From the NCBI RefSeq assembly GCF_900200035.1, contig NZ_FZTC01000026.1, forward strand, positions 22,558-86,557: a stretch of 64,000 bases of DNA, written 5' to 3'. Shown here piece by piece: positions 32,639 through 42,946 of this stretch. Position 1 is the stretch's first letter. The number at the start of each line of letters is the position of its first letter. The DNA is from Klebsiella grimontii (GTDB lineage Bacteria; Pseudomonadota; Gammaproteobacteria; Enterobacterales; Enterobacteriaceae). The translations under genes were made by a program, and so were the position numbers. Below the pieces are notes generated by a model, which saw nothing but the letters and a program-made list of their open reading frames with translations, did not search any database and had not been told where the DNA came from.

Positions 32639-33238
32639 ATGACAAAATTTTTATTGGGCGCAGCGTTGTTCGCAACATTCACCGTCAATGCCAGCACCAC
32701 ATTCAATCCGCCCCAGGATCGCCCGAGGCCCCAAAACGTACCTGAGGCGGTAAAGAACCAGTGTTTAACGGATGCAGCCCGTTTTTTTGGTATCGACAGT
32801 GACCTGGTTTTCACTCTGTTTGATAATGAAGGTGGGAAGATTGGTTCATTTGTACTCAACACCAATGGGTCATGGGATATTGGCCCGATGCAGATCAATT
32901 CATCAAATCTGGCTGAGGTAAAATCTCACTTCCCCGCGATAACCTGGCGTGAGCTTGCTTATGATCCCTGTGCTTCTTTCTGGGTGGGTACATGGTGGCT
33001 GCACCGGAAAATTATCGACCGGAAGGGGAATGTTTTTGAAGGAATTGCAGACTATAACAGCAGAACCCCACGCGTCAGAGCCAACTATATTTTCAAGTTC
33101 ATGGAACGATATAACCGGCGTCTTCAGCGTAACGGGAAAATGATGCAACTCAATGCATGGACAGGGCTTGATCGCGTAAAACCACAAACGCCAGAGATAT
33201 CGGGTAAGCTCGCGAACAACTCACCGCCACAACCCTGA
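32639..33238 (+). CDS. Lytic transglycosylase of the transfer system
   Basis: A 199-residue periplasmic peptidoglycan-cleaving enzyme with a signal peptide (FLLGAALFATFTVNAS). The SLT-type core has ARFFGIDSDLVFTLFDNEGG, which contains the catalytic Glu near residue 65, then WDIGPMQINSSNL and GIADYNSRT. It opens the cell wall for the conjugation machine. GAGGAG stands 7 nt before the ATG; a TTG start five codons earlier is less likely. A perfect 13-bp element overlaps the leader. Confidence 0.85.
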   Translation: MTKFLLGAALFATFTVNASTTFNPPQDRPRPQNVPEAVKNQCLTDAARFFGIDSDLVFTLFDNEGGKIGSFVLNTNGSWDIGPMQINSSNLAEVKSHFPAITWRELAYDPCASFWVGTWWLHRKIIDRKGNVFEGIADYNSRTPRVRANYIFKFMERYNRRLQRNGKMMQLNAWTGLDRVKPQTPEISGKLANNSPPQP

Positions 33239-33252
33239 ACGATGCAATCAGT

Positions 33253-33265
33253 AAAAGTCACTTTT
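33253..33265. repeat. 13-bp element, perfect (C spacer)
   Basis: AAAAGTCACTTTT, between the convergent transglycosylase and helicase genes. Confidence 0.8.
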
Positions 33266-33375
33266 ATCTCACCGTTGCAGGGTGTGCCGGTACCGGCGTG
33301 TCGCCATGTCCGGACGCCCCATTCAGTCCAGAACAGGGGGCCCGGTTCCCTCATGGACATCGTTAAATGTTCAAA

Positions 33376-36300
33376 TCAGGGCTCTGTCACAGCATTCTTA
33401 TGCATCTTTTCCTGCAGTGGCCCTAACTCTCGTGAAAGGGATGAGAAGTAGGCATGTTTCTCCCACAGTGAACGCTCCCCGATAACATACAGCCGCTGTC
33501 TGGCCCTGCTCACGGCCACATTCAGGAGGTTAGGTTTGCTGGCCGCCCAGGACTTTGCCCCATTTTTCTGAATGTTTCCCCCCAGCACAAGCACGACCAC
33601 GGCCGCTTCCTTACCCTGTGTCGTGTGCACGGTCCCCGTTCGGTTGGAACGGAAACCGGTCCGGGAAGCGAGTTTTCTGAGCTTCATGGCGCAGTCCTTA
33701 AATGGCGAAATCAGGAATACGTCGTCAGGTGCTATGCCGTATTGCTCTTTCAGTGTCAAAAGTAACTTTTCTACTGCAGTACCTTCCTCAGCGATCCAGT
33801 TCCCTTCACATGATTTACCTTTAACATCCAGCCAGCCACTGTCAGGCAAACACGACGTGCTTTGCTTTTTCCCATGCACCATGAGCCCGCCGTAGGCGAT
33901 ATTATTACTGATACTGAACATGGGATCGTCACAACGCCGGTGTACTCGTAAAGGACAGCCTACCCATACCTGCCCTTTTTCAACATCCGGTAGCCAGGTT
34001 CCCAGCTCCATCGTTTGATCAGCAAGCACCTGTGCCGATATTTTACCCGGCCACCAGCTGGCTGGAATATCATAGGATTGTGCAAGTGCCCCTTCGACAG
34101 AGGAAGGAATACCGCTCACCGGCTCCAGTTGCTTTGGATCGCCCACGACAACCGTTCGTTTTGCCCGCCATACTGCTCCTGCTGCCTGCTGCGGAAGGGC
34201 CTGCCCTGCTTCATCAATCAGTAACCACCCAATGGCTTCTTTGCCGATTTTTTTAAACATGCGCGGAACAGACGCAAACGTTGTGGAGATAACGGGGACA
34301 ACCAGACTCAGTGAATCAAGGGCAAGCGCTGCCTGTTTATCTGGTATCTCCTTACCATTAAGCCAGTCACTCACCAGATTCAGGTTTGCTGACATTTCAA
34401 CGGGGTGAGATTCAATAAATGCGCGGTGAACATCCAGTGCCGCAAGAAACATCCTCTCCCGCGTATCCCGCCATCTCTTACTGAGCCATGGTGCTGACAG
34501 TTCCCTTTGTTCATCCGTTGCGTTACGGTCCGGCCAGGCATCCCCCATCATGGTCCTGGCCTCTGCCAGTTCCGAGATATCCCGGGCAACCTTTTCCCTG
34601 ATTGCTGTCTCTCTGCTGACAGAAAGCGCCAGCTCCGATTTAAGCGCCTCAGTCTGACTGTGCGCTTCATCACGGAGGGCTTGCGAGCTCGTCAACGCCT
34701 TAATATGTTCGGCGAGTGTTGTACGCAGTGAATCCATTTCATCGGTCAGTCGCTGATAACGCCCCCACCACTCTCGCGGTATTTTACCCAGTGAGAAAAT
34801 CGCCATCAGTATGCCTGGTTTATTCGCCTCATGCTGGTGGACGCGTTTATCGGCTTCCGCCAGTTCCCGGTGTAACCGGGTACCAGCTTCTTCCTGTCCG
34901 GCAACATCAGAGGAAAGCGCCAGGTATATTCCGTTCTGTTCTGACAGAGCGGCATTAATCGAGGCCCGGCTCTCCCCGCACTGGATGAGTGCCTGCTCCT
35001 GATTGTTTATCTGTTCTTCAAGTTCTGAATACCTGACGAGCTCCTGACGTGCTTCATCTTCGATGACTGTGGCTTTCTGATAACGAATAACAGCCTCTGA
35101 CCAGGACATTGCGGGTTTACGGGCTCCCTGCGTCGGCTTCAGTAAATTAAGATGGTAATGCAACCCTTCACCCCGGGCGGGTGAGAATGTCTCCGGAGGC
35201 ACTGTCGGTTTTTGATTCCGCTCATCGGGCTTTTTCCACCAGAAAGTATTCAGGAAATTTTCCCGGTTTTCTTTATTACCCAGTTTTGCGGCCAGAAGCC
35301 CCCATGCTGGTTTACCCATCAGGTGCGAAGCCAGTTCGCTGAAATAATCTGACTGTTTTGGTACCCATTCAGGTACAGCGTCAATACCCGGGAGTTCGAG
35401 CGAGATGTTTTCTACTGCGCCGTTATTGGCAGAGGCAACGATGATGGATGTCCCTGCAATGGAATCGTGAAGCGGAAAGAAGGGGATGGTTTTCTTATCG
35501 CATGTAAAAGTGCCTTTGTTTAAGAAAACCCTGTTCTTGTGCTCAATCAGTTTACCGGCACGCGCGGTGACGACTGCGGCCACCACATCACGAAGGAGTG
35601 TTGTCTTTCCTGTGCCGGGTGGCCCATTGACAGCAAAAATACCGGGTGTCTCAGCATTTTTACGCCACAGCTCATTAACGGCTAACTGCTGGCTGAACGC
35701 TAACGGATATAGAGAGGGCCATGTGCCGACCGGCGGTTGCGTGGGACGCAGTCTGTCAAATGCAGCATCTAACCCCTCCCCGGTTCGAACATCCGTTACC
35801 TGCCTGTTCTCCCGGGACACGGACGTCATGTAGTCAAAGAAACCTCTGCCAACATTTTTCTTTTTCCAGTGTCCTTCGAGCGCCTCCATCTCATGAATGT
35901 AAAAGCTGTTTATCAGATCATCCGGTACAGCACTTTTGGTTTTTTCCTTTCCTTTCCCCTCTGTTCTGCTGCTGGCTGAGTTCGTTTTGGTACTCTCAAC
36001 GGAGAGATTCACCTCATGGCTATTCTGTGAGATCCTGACTGTGGCGCACTTAACAAGGCAGATAGCATGCTGCTCCATTGCCTCATAAGGGAAACCGGTC
36101 TTCTCCAGTACCAGTTCGCCAAGCGTCTTAATCCAGGCAACATCAGCTGCCAGCTCGTCACGCTGTAAACGGACAGCTTCAGCATCAATCCATTGCATAA
36201 TATGCAGGGTCAGCTGATCAAATTCAGGGAATCCGCTGTCCATCATCGGGAGTGTATCTGACAGCGCGGGAAGCCCCGTCAAGTCCGGACTGACGGGTGT

Positions 36301-36744
36301 TTTCAACGCTTTCACACCCTGGTCATGATTTAACACCTGTGAAGCAGCCCATGCGGGCATTGACAACATGAATGATGTGGCCTGGGGGATACCTTTATTG
36401 CTGAAACTGACATCGAACAACCGGCTTTTGCCAGTGTTCCGACTTTCAGCGACGTCATCATGGGCACCAAGCTTTTCTTCAAGCTGATCGGCTACGACCG
36501 AAATATTGTAGATCCCGCATTGAGCGGAGTAACGCCAGACCTTGCCTGAGGGGACGGGTTTTCGAACATGCTCTGTATCCGTCCAGGGAAGCAGCCCGTC
36601 GAATGTCACCATGTACGCTGGATTATCTATGTCACGAGCATTTTCTTTATCAATACTTTGTGGCGTCAGTGCCTCAATAGCTTTCCAGAAGCGGAAGACA
36701 TGTTGCACCTTTTGTAAGCTTTCCTTCACTGAAACCTCATTCAT
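33376..36744 (-). CDS. Upf1/DNA2-like superfamily-1 helicase
   Basis: A 1,122-residue protein. Walker A (VNGPPGTGKTTLLRD) lies near residue 378 and the Upf1-type Walker B (LLIDEAGQALPQQAAG) near 845, with VVGDPKQLEPVS, then TGTVHTTQGKEAAVVVL and NVAVSRARQRLYVIG at the C-terminus. A coiled-coil insertion spans about 590-740. Such helicases occur in large conjugative plasmids; a role in DNA processing during transfer is inferred from location. Single gene, with a near-perfect 13-bp element 90 bp upstream of the start. Confidence 0.85.
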   Translation of the reverse strand: MNEVSVKESLQKVQHVFRFWKAIEALTPQSIDKENARDIDNPAYMVTFDGLLPWTDTEHVRKPVPSGKVWRYSAQCGIYNISVVADQLEEKLGAHDDVAESRNTGKSRLFDVSFSNKGIPQATSFMLSMPAWAASQVLNHDQGVKALKTPVSPDLTGLPALSDTLPMMDSGFPEFDQLTLHIMQWIDAEAVRLQRDELAADVAWIKTLGELVLEKTGFPYEAMEQHAICLVKCATVRISQNSHEVNLSVESTKTNSASSRTEGKGKEKTKSAVPDDLINSFYIHEMEALEGHWKKKNVGRGFFDYMTSVSRENRQVTDVRTGEGLDAAFDRLRPTQPPVGTWPSLYPLAFSQQLAVNELWRKNAETPGIFAVNGPPGTGKTTLLRDVVAAVVTARAGKLIEHKNRVFLNKGTFTCDKKTIPFFPLHDSIAGTSIIVASANNGAVENISLELPGIDAVPEWVPKQSDYFSELASHLMGKPAWGLLAAKLGNKENRENFLNTFWWKKPDERNQKPTVPPETFSPARGEGLHYHLNLLKPTQGARKPAMSWSEAVIRYQKATVIEDEARQELVRYSELEEQINNQEQALIQCGESRASINAALSEQNGIYLALSSDVAGQEEAGTRLHRELAEADKRVHQHEANKPGILMAIFSLGKIPREWWGRYQRLTDEMDSLRTTLAEHIKALTSSQALRDEAHSQTEALKSELALSVSRETAIREKVARDISELAEARTMMGDAWPDRNATDEQRELSAPWLSKRWRDTRERMFLAALDVHRAFIESHPVEMSANLNLVSDWLNGKEIPDKQAALALDSLSLVVPVISTTFASVPRMFKKIGKEAIGWLLIDEAGQALPQQAAGAVWRAKRTVVVGDPKQLEPVSGIPSSVEGALAQSYDIPASWWPGKISAQVLADQTMELGTWLPDVEKGQVWVGCPLRVHRRCDDPMFSISNNIAYGGLMVHGKKQSTSCLPDSGWLDVKGKSCEGNWIAEEGTAVEKLLLTLKEQYGIAPDDVFLISPFKDCAMKLRKLASRTGFRSNRTGTVHTTQGKEAAVVVLVLGGNIQKNGAKSWAASKPNLLNVAVSRARQRLYVIGERSLWEKHAYFSSLSRELGPLQEKMHKNAVTEP
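33758..33770. repeat. 13-bp element, perfect
   Basis: AAAAGTAACTTTT inside the helicase gene; read on the minus strand as EKLLL. Confidence 0.85.
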
Positions 36745-36833
36745 CTGTCCAGGCTTATGTAGGGACGCGATCCCTGTGTCATAAAGCAGCTATATACCGC
36801 ATTAACTCAACCCGCCCTCACGCATTCTGGCTG

Positions 36834-36846
36834 AAAAGTAACTTTC
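36834..36846. repeat. 13-bp element, one mismatch
   Basis: AAAAGTAACTTTC, 90 bp upstream of the helicase start. Confidence 0.7.
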
Positions 36847-37039
36847 CGGGGCTATGCCAGGTTACCCCTGCCCTTAATGGATAAAAACGGTTCTGTATCA
36901 ACGGATACACCATAGGATATGGGCTGTAAAGCCCCCTTTTGAGATAAGGCGGCATCCGGACTTGATGAAAATAGTGGGTTGGAGGAGAGTTTAAATAGTT
37001 TATAATCTAATCAAATGAGAGATAACAGAGGGCTACCCA

Positions 37040-37312
37040 ATGATGTACGAACTGTTTGGATTTGAACTTTCCGACTTCAAAGGGCTCTTCTATGTCTTTT
37101 GCCTAGCAGTGCTTGTATATCGTTACATCACTGTAGGACGCAAATACCCGCTCTTCGGTACCCGTGAGAAAGATACCGATAGGGTTGTCTCGGAATCGTC
37201 AAACAATACTTATCGTAATCCGGTTGAATATGATCAACATGATATTACAGATTTACGTTCGACTGAATATTGGTGTTATGAACAAGAACAAAATCAGAGA
37301 CATGATGACTAG
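37040..37312 (+). CDS. Small membrane-anchored protein
   Basis: A 90-residue protein with one hydrophobic segment (LFYVFCLAVLVYRYITVG) and a hydrophilic tail. GAGGG lies upstream of the ATG. No family recognised. Confidence 0.5.
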   Translation: MMYELFGFELSDFKGLFYVFCLAVLVYRYITVGRKYPLFGTREKDTDRVVSESSNNTYRNPVEYDQHDITDLRSTEYWCYEQEQNQRHDD

Positions 37313-37500
37313 CCTTGATATTGTTGGACAGTTTTGTACTTAAGAACAAAGAGTCTTCGCAAATCGTTATAAATAGCCATTTTTTCTCTTAACATTTTCC
37401 CTGTCTACATCAGATAAACCATTCGCCAGAGTAAAAACGAGTCTTTCAGTATGCCCTGTAGTGGAGCGTGTTTACGCCATACTTCGCTAATATTAAAACG

Positions 37501-37519
37501 AACGGTGCTCAGCACCGTT
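37501..37519. terminator. Hairpin between small gene and traG
   Basis: Perfect 9-bp arms AACGGTGCT/AGCACCGTT with a one-base loop; no clear T tract. A further stem, AGCGCTGA/TCAGCGCT, lies at 37561-37590, just beyond the traG stop. One or both may end the tra transcript. Confidence 0.45.
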
Positions 37520-37608
37520 CAAATCACCTCGCCAAAATCAACCGAAATATGGTGTTTATTAGCGCTGAGTGTGTGATGGGGATCAGCGCTTTTAAACGGG
37601 CCTTTTAA

Positions 37609-40600
37609 TTAGTTTTTTCGATGCTTATCCAAGAACTCTTTCGCAAAATCCTGGCCTTGTGTGGTTCCGATGCTTTCCGGTAAGCTTGCGATAAATGCAG
37701 GGTAAGCGGCTGCTGCTTCTGGCCCATATCTTGGGTTTTCAGCCAGTTTATTCTGGACAGTCCTCATTGCTGTGTCCTGCGCGTCCCGAAGCTGGGTTAA
37801 TTTATCGTCCGTCATACCAGGTTTGTTTTCAGCTAAATTGCTGGCCTGTCTTAACTGCATATTGTTGCTCATGTTGCCGATGAGCGTTTGACCGGATGAA
37901 CCGTTTTCTAGCTTCATTGAATCACCGACATAACGGTCTGAACCGGCTCCAGTAAACGTTTTTGCTACTGTTCGGTTGCTATCAAACACCTGTTCTCTGG
38001 CTGCCTGCCCTTTATCCCTCAGGTTCGGGCTTCTACTGTTACTGTCGCGCATATCTCCGCCCAGCTCGTAATCAGAGGACCCAGTCGGTACTCTGGTGGC
38101 CGTGGTGCCGGTATTGTTGACGGCATTATTCACAACATCCGAAAGCCCATTTTCATAACCATTATTTTTCCCGTTCAAAGCTAACCGGGAAACACGGTCA
38201 ACATCGGATGATGAATAATTTTGACCTGATAGCTGGTTGAATGTAGAACGCCATGCTTCAGCTTCTTTAAGGCTGTTTTCTCTGGCCTCACCAGTCTGAT
38301 TGCGGGCAACTTCGGAGTGTAACGCCGCCTGGCTTAAGGCGTTTTTGGAGTCTTTCTCTTTGTTCCCGGACGGGCTGAAAGTCTCCGCACTTCTCGGCAT
38401 ATCATGCGTTTGCATGTCTCTCATCGTTTGCTGAGTCGAGGCATTGATATCACTTGTTTCTGCATCACCCAGAACTGTACTTTGTGTGCCTGCAACTACG
38501 GATTGTAATGGACTATCGGTATCCGCTGCCTGTTTAGCCTTGTCTATGGTCTCATTGACGTTCCCCAAAGGTAACGTATCTTCGACCCTTTGAAGTTTTT
38601 GCGAATCTGCCTGAGTATGGACTTGTCCGTTATTTTCCCCGTTGGTATTAGCTACGTGAGCTCTGCCATCGCCCTCATTAAGTGTGCCAGCTGTCATTCC
38701 ACCAACTTCCGTTGTTGGTTGTGCTTTCGCAGCCTGTTCTCGCTGAGCGAGCCCACCGGTTACAGCACCCTGCTGATTAGAAACATTACCAGAAACTTGT
38801 CCTGCAGAAGGCACTGCGGACGTGTCCGGAGCTGTTTGTGCCTGTTCCTGCCCGCTGGCATAGTTGCCACCAGTACCCAGCCCTACAAACTGATCCAGTT
38901 TCTCTGTCGCAGGCGAGATAATCCCGGCATTGGCACCCATGATACTGACAGCATTTTTAAGCATTTGAGAGGCTTGTTTAATATCGCCCAGATTATGAGC
39001 AACAGTCTCACCAGAATCCATACGAGATAGTTTTTCAGCTTCGTTAAACATCATTTTAACAAATGCATCGTTGCCGTTTCTCGTGTCTCCCAGCGTGTTA
39101 CTGCCATTTAATGTCCCTTTCATTTCGTTCCATTTACCCACTGCTGCTTCACGATTTAAACCTGAAGCCTGCGCCCAATCACCTACAGTTTGCGCTGTCG
39201 CTGGTTTACTCAGGGTGTCAGACACTTTGGCCCCGTCAATGTTCAGACTGCTATTCATTGAAAGTTGTGAAGCCTGTTCACCTGTTTTACTGAATGCATT
39301 GCTCTCTTTATTAGTGACAGCCTGGGCGTGTTCCTGCATCTTCTGTGCCGTTTTTTGGTAACTGTCAGAGTCAGAGAAACCATTCTGGATCACATTGGAC
39401 TCCAGCTTAGCTATGTCCTTAGAAAAACCATCACCATTTTTCATGCTACTCATCAGATTGTCAGTGAGGGCTTTTTTCGCACCGTCAGATAATTGACTGT
39501 TTCCTTGAATTCGTGCTGCTATCTGCCCTAAAAGTTTTCCTGATAAACCTGCTCCCCCCTCTTCGCCACCGCCTTTCCCTGCACCACCTTTACCACCCAA
39601 ATTTAAACCTAAGTCTGCCATTCCGCTAAGGATGGCAGAGGCCGCCATAGATTTAAGGGCATCTGATGATACTCCAGTATCTTTTCCGAGATTTCTGGTC
39701 ATCCCGGCCGCTACATCATCGACAAGTTTCATTCCGCCCTGGTTTGTTGAACCTGCTGTTTGTGTTCGATTACCTTGTGTTGCACTGGCCCAGGCTTCAT
39801 TTAACGCCTGTTTTGAGCTGAGAGTGGAGGTCCTGTCGGTCCCTATCGAGTTCTGGCCTGATGCTCTGACTGTATCACTCAGCGATGCACCCAACCCAAG
39901 AGTTGGCATCATCCTGGTCTGAGAATCCAGAAGCCCTCCTGACGACATGCCACCACCTGTTGTAGTGGCTGCGGTGTGTGTCTGGTCACCAAAGGACTGT
40001 TTACCCGCATTCCCCGCCGACCAAACCTCTGGTGTGACGTGGCCGGTATTGTTTGGGGCATCAGGTGTGACATTTTTCAACGCTCCCATCATCGGGTGAA
40101 TGCTGGTGGTCAACAGGAATAGAGTCAGCATCGGCACCATGCAATACAGAGCTGAGGCCACAGACAGGTAGCTGCCGTACGTCTCCTGAATGCTCCCCAT
40201 ATTTGCCCAGTTCATCGTGGTCTGAACCCCCAGCGATGTCCATGTGTCAAACTGTTGATTCAGTACCATCTTCACGTATGCGTTTACCATGACTGCCGTT
40301 ATCGGCCACATGTTAACGAATACAATTAGCTGCAGATACTTAGCGGCTGAAGCGATACCTTCCCCCCCTAAAAACAGGATCGCAATCAGAGCAAAAGGGG
40401 CGACCATGTAGCTGAACATTTCCAGGAACGATATTGCAGCGCCTGAAATGTTGAGCCAGAGCTGCCCTTGACTAACCATTGCATTCGTTCTTTTCATGCT
40501 CGCTTCGAAGAGCTGATAGTCTGCCGCTATACCTAGCGCCTTCCTGTACTGGAGAACGCCTTTGTCGACCTGATTAAGAACGAATGCAGCTGTTGTGATA

Positions 40601-41535
40601 TTGTGAGCCTGACCTGCGCTTCCAAAAAGCGTGGTGGCCGCACCGCCGATAAAGTCAGTTTGTTGACCATTATCCTCTTGTTGCGGCGCAACAAACTGAT
40701 TCATCTGCCCAAGATTTCTCATAATTGAAGCGCCTTGAGGCGAGGCGAATGCAGCTTTTACCGCCGCCCATGCATCCGTACACGACGCATACTGCAGTCC
40801 GGTAGATGTCACCATGGGGACGCTGGCCGTCTTCAGGCTGTTGGCCGTCATTGAGTCCATAACATTTATTACGGACCCAAGGTCTGTTGCATAGATTTCA
40901 TTCAACGCCACGCCTCTGAGTGCTGTCTGAACCTCTGAATCCTGGGTCGTTTTTATACAGTCTCGGGCAATAGACTGAATTATTCTGCACACATCGAATG
41001 TCACCGGTTTTTCGCTTCCGCTCATCGTATTCGGAAATGCCTGACAGAACCCGCTCGACTCCCCGCCCCACTCCATATATTTGACCATTTTGGTCATTGG
41101 ACCCAGTGTCAAGCTGTCATCCAGCGTATCAGTGACCTGTCCTACCGGGGTGAGCGGGTCAAACGCTGCCCGCCAGTCTGTAATAAGACCATGTAATAAA
41201 CCGGTAGTGAGCTCTCCCGAGGCAGCAATAAAAAGCGGGACATCATCGATATTTCTGACTTCGCCTGTTTTCACCGACTCCAGCGTGACATCGGCTTTAA
41301 TGACGGCAATTGAATAGAACAACAGCCCCATAATCCATGAGAATATTGGGACATCAGTTTTACTCGGGGCGAGTACCCACTTCATTGATTTATAGAAGAG
41401 TCCAATAGCAGCAGCATAAGCCGCAAATTTGATCCATTCATTTGAGCCGTGGCTGGAAAAAATCAGTGCGATCCCATTAAAAGCCGTATAGACGAAATCA
41501 ATTTCACCAATGGTGTATATCGTGAAATTACTCAT
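37609..41535 (-). CDS. traG: F-type mating-pair stabilisation protein TraG
   Basis: A 1,309-residue inner-membrane protein. Residues 1-130 and about 300-520 hold several membrane helices (ISFLEMFSYMVAPFALIAILFLG; VASALYCMVPMLTLFLLTTSI) of the TraG N-terminal domain. The long C-terminal part (about 540-1309) is Gln/Ser/Asn-rich and extends into the periplasm. In F, TraG acts in pilus assembly, mating-pair stabilisation and entry exclusion. The start MSNFTIYTIGEIDFVY follows GGGGGCTGAT and lies one base after the traH stop. The upstream 38 codons of the open frame overlap traH and are unlikely to be used. Confidence 0.88.
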   Translation of the reverse strand: MSNFTIYTIGEIDFVYTAFNGIALIFSSHGSNEWIKFAAYAAAIGLFYKSMKWVLAPSKTDVPIFSWIMGLLFYSIAVIKADVTLESVKTGEVRNIDDVPLFIAASGELTTGLLHGLITDWRAAFDPLTPVGQVTDTLDDSLTLGPMTKMVKYMEWGGESSGFCQAFPNTMSGSEKPVTFDVCRIIQSIARDCIKTTQDSEVQTALRGVALNEIYATDLGSVINVMDSMTANSLKTASVPMVTSTGLQYASCTDAWAAVKAAFASPQGASIMRNLGQMNQFVAPQQEDNGQQTDFIGGAATTLFGSAGQAHNITTAAFVLNQVDKGVLQYRKALGIAADYQLFEASMKRTNAMVSQGQLWLNISGAAISFLEMFSYMVAPFALIAILFLGGEGIASAAKYLQLIVFVNMWPITAVMVNAYVKMVLNQQFDTWTSLGVQTTMNWANMGSIQETYGSYLSVASALYCMVPMLTLFLLTTSIHPMMGALKNVTPDAPNNTGHVTPEVWSAGNAGKQSFGDQTHTAATTTGGGMSSGGLLDSQTRMMPTLGLGASLSDTVRASGQNSIGTDRTSTLSSKQALNEAWASATQGNRTQTAGSTNQGGMKLVDDVAAGMTRNLGKDTGVSSDALKSMAASAILSGMADLGLNLGGKGGAGKGGGEEGGAGLSGKLLGQIAARIQGNSQLSDGAKKALTDNLMSSMKNGDGFSKDIAKLESNVIQNGFSDSDSYQKTAQKMQEHAQAVTNKESNAFSKTGEQASQLSMNSSLNIDGAKVSDTLSKPATAQTVGDWAQASGLNREAAVGKWNEMKGTLNGSNTLGDTRNGNDAFVKMMFNEAEKLSRMDSGETVAHNLGDIKQASQMLKNAVSIMGANAGIISPATEKLDQFVGLGTGGNYASGQEQAQTAPDTSAVPSAGQVSGNVSNQQGAVTGGLAQREQAAKAQPTTEVGGMTAGTLNEGDGRAHVANTNGENNGQVHTQADSQKLQRVEDTLPLGNVNETIDKAKQAADTDSPLQSVVAGTQSTVLGDAETSDINASTQQTMRDMQTHDMPRSAETFSPSGNKEKDSKNALSQAALHSEVARNQTGEARENSLKEAEAWRSTFNQLSGQNYSSSDVDRVSRLALNGKNNGYENGLSDVVNNAVNNTGTTATRVPTGSSDYELGGDMRDSNSRSPNLRDKGQAAREQVFDSNRTVAKTFTGAGSDRYVGDSMKLENGSSGQTLIGNMSNNMQLRQASNLAENKPGMTDDKLTQLRDAQDTAMRTVQNKLAENPRYGPEAAAAYPAFIASLPESIGTTQGQDFAKEFLDKHRKN

Positions 41536-41536
41536 A

Positions 41537-42946
41537 TCAGCCCCCGTTCCCGCTATCACCATAAGTGCGTTTTTTAACGAATGCCATATCCCAGTAGGCC
41601 AGAACTGTTTTTTCCTCTGTGTTCTGAATGGACTGCACTTCAGAGGCACTGCGGATTTGGTTTCTGAATGTCTGGTTTATTTTTTCAAGTTGGTCTTTAA
41701 ATGATGTCATCGCCTCAGAAGGAAGCGTCATATTTGTCATTTTATTTTGGACATTACTAAGCAGCTCGATCGTGAAATTTTTCGCCGCTATCGTACTGAT
41801 ATCATTGATGTACTGAACGCCCTCAGCAGCAGACAACGTCTGTAGGGTTGGTATGATATTATTTATTCCCAACATACCGATTAATCGACGTTGATCTTGT
41901 GACAATTCAGTGTCATTTCTCACAGCCCGCTGAACTTCAAGTAATGTCTCTATAATGGTTTCAGAAAGACCTTTGAATTGTGTAGAATCCTGACGCATTT
42001 CAAGACACTGGGCTTTCTTGTTGCTGCTTAAATCAGGTGCCGGGTTGCAGACATTTATTTTAACATTGCTTGAACCAGTGCCTTTTATGAAGTCTGAAGC
42101 TTTCATCGTTGGTGGGATCGGTGTTATCGCAGAGTTTTCACCGTTACTGTCCCAACTGACAATAAGCGTACCCGTCAGTGACATGATTTGTTCAGCTAAT
42201 TTATAACCCGTTAATTCAGTCACACCACCTACATTCATATTGCCGTTATCAATACTCATGAAGCCCTGGTAGACAATGTTTCCCGCATATTTTTCTTTAA
42301 AGGCCTCTGGATCTTTTGCATAGTTCTTTTTGTTTACGTCACTGGCAGACTGACTCATGGTGCTACCGAAATCCGGGAAAAGACCGGACACCATAGAGTC
42401 AACAGCGCCGCCGCCGAGCCCAATATTCTGAGTAAACTCCTGCGGAGTACCCAGCCCGTTCTGTAGAAATTCGTACGTTGCGTTGCAACTGTCTTTGGCG
42501 AATTTGTTCAGCGCGGCGAGTTTGTCCTGAATGTTGGCAATAATAGCTGCGCAGTCGGCGCAAATTGCGGAGACCGCAGTGTTAAAGGCGTAGACGGCTG
42601 AGCCCTGCGCTATGCCACGCCCAATCTGCACGAGTTGGTCACCGTTGATCATACTGAAGCTGCCCAGAAAGATATCGATGCCGTTACAGCCGACACTAGC
42701 TTTAGGGAAACTCACATTTACGAGGTTAGTGTTGACTTGAGGCTGCCTGTAAGAAAAACTCCCCCCAACAGCCCCTACTCTCGATGCGGTTCGGACAGTT
42801 GCCGGATCTGTGGAGGCAACCATACCTTTGAATATGCCCTCCATGACGTTGGCAGAGTGGACCTCTTGCATGGAGAACACGCCAAAGAACATGGCCGATA
42901 AAAGTAACTTTTTGAGGAAAGTTACTTTTTTAATGTAAGTAGCCAC
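41537..42946 (-). CDS. traH: Conjugal transfer protein TraH
   Basis: A 469-residue periplasmic protein of the F-type secretion channel. Signal peptide at residues 5-30 (KKVTFLKKLLLSAMFFG..VHSANV), then the TraH body with GGSFSYRQPQ.., CNGIDIFLGSFSMI, the paired cysteines in AICADCAAII, and a C-terminal coiled coil. GTG is chosen as start because AAGGGGG stands 5 nt before it; an ATG five codons upstream lacks such a site. The signal peptide coding region contains two copies of the 13-bp element back to back. The start overlaps the end of traF by 17 bp. Confidence 0.88.
   Translation of the reverse strand: MATYIKKVTFLKKLLLSAMFFGVFSMQEVHSANVMEGIFKGMVASTDPATVRTASRVGAVGGSFSYRQPQVNTNLVNVSFPKASVGCNGIDIFLGSFSMINGDQLVQIGRGIAQGSAVYAFNTAVSAICADCAAIIANIQDKLAALNKFAKDSCNATYEFLQNGLGTPQEFTQNIGLGGGAVDSMVSGLFPDFGSTMSQSASDVNKKNYAKDPEAFKEKYAGNIVYQGFMSIDNGNMNVGGVTELTGYKLAEQIMSLTGTLIVSWDSNGENSAITPIPPTMKASDFIKGTGSSNVKINVCNPAPDLSSNKKAQCLEMRQDSTQFKGLSETIIETLLEVQRAVRNDTELSQDQRRLIGMLGINNIIPTLQTLSAAEGVQYINDISTIAAKNFTIELLSNVQNKMTNMTLPSEAMTSFKDQLEKINQTFRNQIRSASEVQSIQNTEEKTVLAYWDMAFVKKRTYGDSGNGG
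42900..42912. repeat. 13-bp element, perfect
   Basis: AAAAGTAACTTTT in the traH signal-peptide region, read on the minus strand as KKLLL; paired with the copy 17 bp away. Confidence 0.85.
42917..42929. repeat. 13-bp element, one mismatch
   Basis: GAAAGTTACTTTT in traH, read as KVTF on the minus strand; in inverted orientation to its neighbour at 42900. Confidence 0.75.

Noticed and set aside
37695..41317. Several plus-strand open frames inside traG
   Set aside because: They are antisense shadows of the long traG frame.
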